From JAAXGX01 sp965203565 (lineage in GTDB: Bacteria; Acidobacteriota; Vicinamibacteria; Vicinamibacterales; UBA8438): DNA of 64,000 nt. The position numbers were made by a program, and so were the translations under genes. Below, piece after piece: positions 61,959-64,000 of this stretch. The stretch lies in assembly GCA_965203565.1 (NCBI GenBank), contig OZ241896.1, forward strand, positions 3,348,001-3,412,000, read 5' to 3'. Position 1 is the first letter of the stretch. Each line of letters starts with the position of its first letter. Below the pieces are notes generated by a model. It did no database searches and was not told the DNA's origin. It was given only the letters and a program-made list of their open reading frames with translations.

Positions 61959-63305
61959 ATGTTCATACGCAAGGCGCATCTGCCCCGGCGGACCGTGTTG
62001 CGCGGTCTGGGCGCGACGCTGGCGCTGCCGCTGCTCGACAGCATGGCGCCGGCGCTGACCGCGCTGAGCAAGACCGCTGCGGCGCCCGTGCGGCGGCTCG
62101 GCGTGTTCTACGTGCCGAACGGAATGTCGATGCCGTACTGGTCGCCGCCAGAGGAGGGGCCGCTCGCGGAGCTCCCGCCGACGCTGCGATCGCTCGCCGG
62201 GTTCGAGGACCGGGTGCTGATGTGCGGCGGACTCGACGACGAAGCTGCGAACCTGGTGACCGGCGGCGGCGATCACGCCCGCTCGGCCGGCACCTTCCTG
62301 ACCTGCGTGCCGTTCAAGCTGACCACCGGCGCCGACGTGTACGCGTCGGTGTCGATGGACCAGATCGCCGCGCGGGAGCTGTCGAACGAAACCCAGCTGG
62401 CGTCGCTGGAGCTCGGGATCGAGTCGAACGCCATGCTCGGCTCGTGCGACGCCGGCGCGAGTTGCGCCTACACCAACACGGTGGCGTGGCGCACGCCGAC
62501 CACCCCGCTGCCGATCGAGAACGACCCGCGCGCCGTCTTCGAGCGGCTGTTCGGGACGAGCGGCAGCACCGACCCGGCGGCGCGGCTGGCGCGGATGCGG
62601 AAGGACCGCAGCGTCCTCGACGCGGTGAGCGACGACCTCGGCAACCTGGAGCGCGACATCGGGCCGGGCGATCGGCTGAAGCTCGACGAGTACCTGGCGG
62701 CGGTGCGGGACGCCGAGCGGCGAATCGCGATGGCCGAGCGCCAGAACACGCGCGAGCTCCCGGTGGTCGACCAGCCGGTCGGCAAGCCGAGCGGCTACGC
62801 CGAGCACGCCGCGCTGATGATGGACCTGCTGGCGCTGGCCTACCAGACCGACCTGACCCGCGTCAGCACGTTCATGCTGGCCCGCGAGGTGAGCGCGCTC
62901 GCCTATCCGGAGATCGGCGTCTCGGATTCGCACCATCCGCTGTCGCACCACCAGGACAAGCCGGCCAACCTGGAGCGGCTGCACCGGGTCAACGAGCACC
63001 ACTTCCGGCAGTTCGCGCGCCTCGTGAAGAGGATGGCCGAAACGCCCGAAGGGGACGGCACGCTGCTCGACTCGACGCTCTTCCTGTACGGGACCGGGAT
63101 CAGCGACAGCAACACCCACTTCCACGACGACCTGCCGATCGCGCTGATCGCCGGGAAGGCGACCGGCGTCACCGCCGGCCGGTACGTCCGCTACCCGCAG
63201 GGGACGCCGCTGGCGAACCTGTACGTGACGATCCTGGAGAAGATGGGGTTCCCGGTGGAGGAGTTCGGCGACAGCACCGGGCGACTCCGGAACCTGTCGG
63301 TCTAG
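61959..63305 (+). CDS. DUF1552 secreted protein
   Basis: A 448-residue protein with a Tat-like N-terminus (HLPRRTVLRGLGATLALPLL). The DUF1552 domain shows VFYVPNGMSMPYWSPP, GGGDHARSAGTFLT, VSMDQIAARELSNETQLASL, ELGIESNAMLG, NDPRAVFERLFG, LDEYLAAVRDAERRI and GVSDSHHPLSHHQD with conserved histidines. The domain is related to DUF1501/sulfatase-like folds and is usually encoded beside a DUF1592-type cytochrome gene. That partner is missing here; the nearest upstream gene is the copper-monooxygenase-like one. Function unknown. Confidence 0.9.
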   Translation: MFIRKAHLPRRTVLRGLGATLALPLLDSMAPALTALSKTAAAPVRRLGVFYVPNGMSMPYWSPPEEGPLAELPPTLRSLAGFEDRVLMCGGLDDEAANLVTGGGDHARSAGTFLTCVPFKLTTGADVYASVSMDQIAARELSNETQLASLELGIESNAMLGSCDAGASCAYTNTVAWRTPTTPLPIENDPRAVFERLFGTSGSTDPAARLARMRKDRSVLDAVSDDLGNLERDIGPGDRLKLDEYLAAVRDAERRIAMAERQNTRELPVVDQPVGKPSGYAEHAALMMDLLALAYQTDLTRVSTFMLAREVSALAYPEIGVSDSHHPLSHHQDKPANLERLHRVNEHHFRQFARLVKRMAETPEGDGTLLDSTLFLYGTGISDSNTHFHDDLPIALIAGKATGVTAGRYVRYPQGTPLANLYVTILEKMGFPVEEFGDSTGRLRNLSV

Positions 63306-63359
63306 CGGCCCGTGGTGAACCCCGCGTCGCGCCGAGAGCGGCGAGGCGTCCGCCTGACA
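63306..63359 (-). mobile_element. MITE-like element, truncated copy
   Basis: 54 bases matching one end (CGGCCCGTGG, CCCCGCGTCGC, CCGAGAGCGGCGAGGCG, CCGCCTGACA), starting directly after the DUF1552 stop. The rest is missing. It lies between the convergent DUF1552 and thiolase genes. Confidence 0.75.
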
Positions 63360-63363
63360 GGGT

Positions 63364-64000
63364 TCAACAGCGCTCGAAGACGGCGGCTATCCCCTGGCCG
63401 CCGCCGATGCACATCGTGACGAGCGCGCGCGTCCCGCCGGTGCGCCGCAGCTCGTACAGCGCCTTGACCGTCAGGATGGCGCCGGTCGCCCCGACCGGAT
63501 GGCCGAGCGAGATGCCGCTGCCGTTCGGGTTGGTGCGGTCGGGCGGCAGCCCGAGGTCGCGGCAGACGGCGAGCGCCTGCGCGGCGAACGCCTCGTTCAC
63601 TTCGAAGACGTCGAAGTCGTCCACCCCGAGCCCGGTCTTCTCCAGCAGCTTCCGCACCGCCGGGACCGGGCCGATCCCCATGTACTTCGGGTCCACTCCG
63701 GCGAAGCTGTACGCCATCAGCCGGCCGAGCGGCTTCAGGCCGCGGCGTTCGGCCAGCTCGCGCTCCATCAGGACGACGGCGGCCGCCCCGTCGTTGATGC
63801 TCGACGCGTTGCCGGCGGTGACGCTGCCGTCCTTCCGGAACACGGGGCGCAGCTTGCCGAGCTTCTCGACCGTGCTGTCGTCGCGCACCGTCTCGTCGGT
63901 GTCGAACAGCACCGCGTCGCGCTTGACGCGCACCTCCACCGGCGCGATCTGCTCCCGGAAGAACCCCTCGGCTATCGCGCGCCCCGCGCGGCGGTGGCTC
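63364..64000 (-). CDS. Acetyl-CoA acetyltransferase / thiolase (partial, 5' end outside window)
   Basis: C-terminal half of a thiolase, about 211 residues visible. It has SVTAGNASSINDGAAAVVLM, PVPAVRKLLEKTGLGVDDFD, the EVNEAFAAQAL motif, the active-site histidine in GSGISLGHPVGATGA and the final cysteine in MCIGGGQGIAAVFE. The nucleophilic cysteine of the N-terminal half lies beyond the window. Whether it degrades (FadA type) or makes acetoacetyl-CoA cannot be told. Confidence 0.93.
   Translation of the reverse strand, partial: SHRRAGRAIAEGFFREQIAPVEVRVKRDAVLFDTDETVRDDSTVEKLGKLRPVFRKDGSVTAGNASSINDGAAAVVLMERELAERRGLKPLGRLMAYSFAGVDPKYMGIGPVPAVRKLLEKTGLGVDDFDVFEVNEAFAAQALAVCRDLGLPPDRTNPNGSGISLGHPVGATGAILTVKALYELRRTGGTRALVTMCIGGGQGIAAVFERC

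Overview
The window is GC-rich chromosomal DNA, very probably from an Acidobacteriota bacterium of the Vicinamibacteria type. The taxonomic clues are a VWFA-related protein of the acidobacterial type (20889-22262), a CRTAC1/ASPIC-UnbV protein beside a TPR lipoprotein (44994-49084), a DUF1552 protein (61959-63305) and DUF2911 and epoxide-hydrolase lipoproteins. Genes are tightly packed; neighbours often share ATGA or GTGA overlaps and GTG/TTG starts are common. No rRNA, tRNA or CRISPR array was recognised.

Region 1 (1-9.0 kb) is a surface-polysaccharide locus: a divergent UDP-glucose dehydrogenase, five glycosyltransferases, an undecaprenyl-phosphate sugar-1-phosphate transferase and a UDP-glucuronate decarboxylase. 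Together they suggest a polymer containing glucuronate and/or xylose. Region 2 (9.0-28.6 kb) is mostly housekeeping: pgsA, a TPR/SLH lipoprotein, hflX, tsaC, glpX, an SAM hydrolase, bactofilin, a cysteine desulfurase and mnmA (tRNA thiolation), trxB, a D,D-peptidase, hemE-hemG, DUF2911, a multispan membrane protein and a secreted esterase. An acyl-CoA dehydrogenase gene inside it is reduced to its two ends.

Region 3 (28.7-34.0 kb) is a small defence cluster: hicBA, a decayed OLD-type nuclease and a single-chain MmeI-like restriction-modification enzyme. The last sits directly behind yggS in a compact minus-strand string rpiB-glyA-dinG-TPR-yggS (39.5-34.0 kb). thiC and a large secreted alpha/beta hydrolase follow on the plus strand (39.6-43.5 kb).

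Region 4 (43.6-64 kb) is accessory. It holds a DUF4143 ATPase, the CRTAC1/TPR pair, an epoxide hydrolase, acidobacterial secreted proteins of unknown role, a complete IS21-family element with target duplication, a broken haloacid dehalogenase, a DUF222-HNH gene, a Mu-like prophage remnant, a HicB-like protein, a copper-monooxygenase/cytochrome-like protein, DUF1552 and a thiolase cut by the window edge.

The most notable discovery is a short non-autonomous mobile element of about 159 bp (MITE-like). It has imperfect terminal inverted repeats starting CAGCCCGTGG. There are five full-length copies (43616, 49345, 53461, 55836, 61662) and three partial ones (28712, 28978, 63306). Four full copies have perfect 4-bp target duplications (CTGA, ATAG, CCAC, TCAA), and removing two of them restores the reading frames of istB and the dehalogenase across the insertion points. 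One copy sits inside the IS21 element, so it moved after the IS arrived. Two other short repeat pairs (65 bp and 72 bp) occur in the same region.
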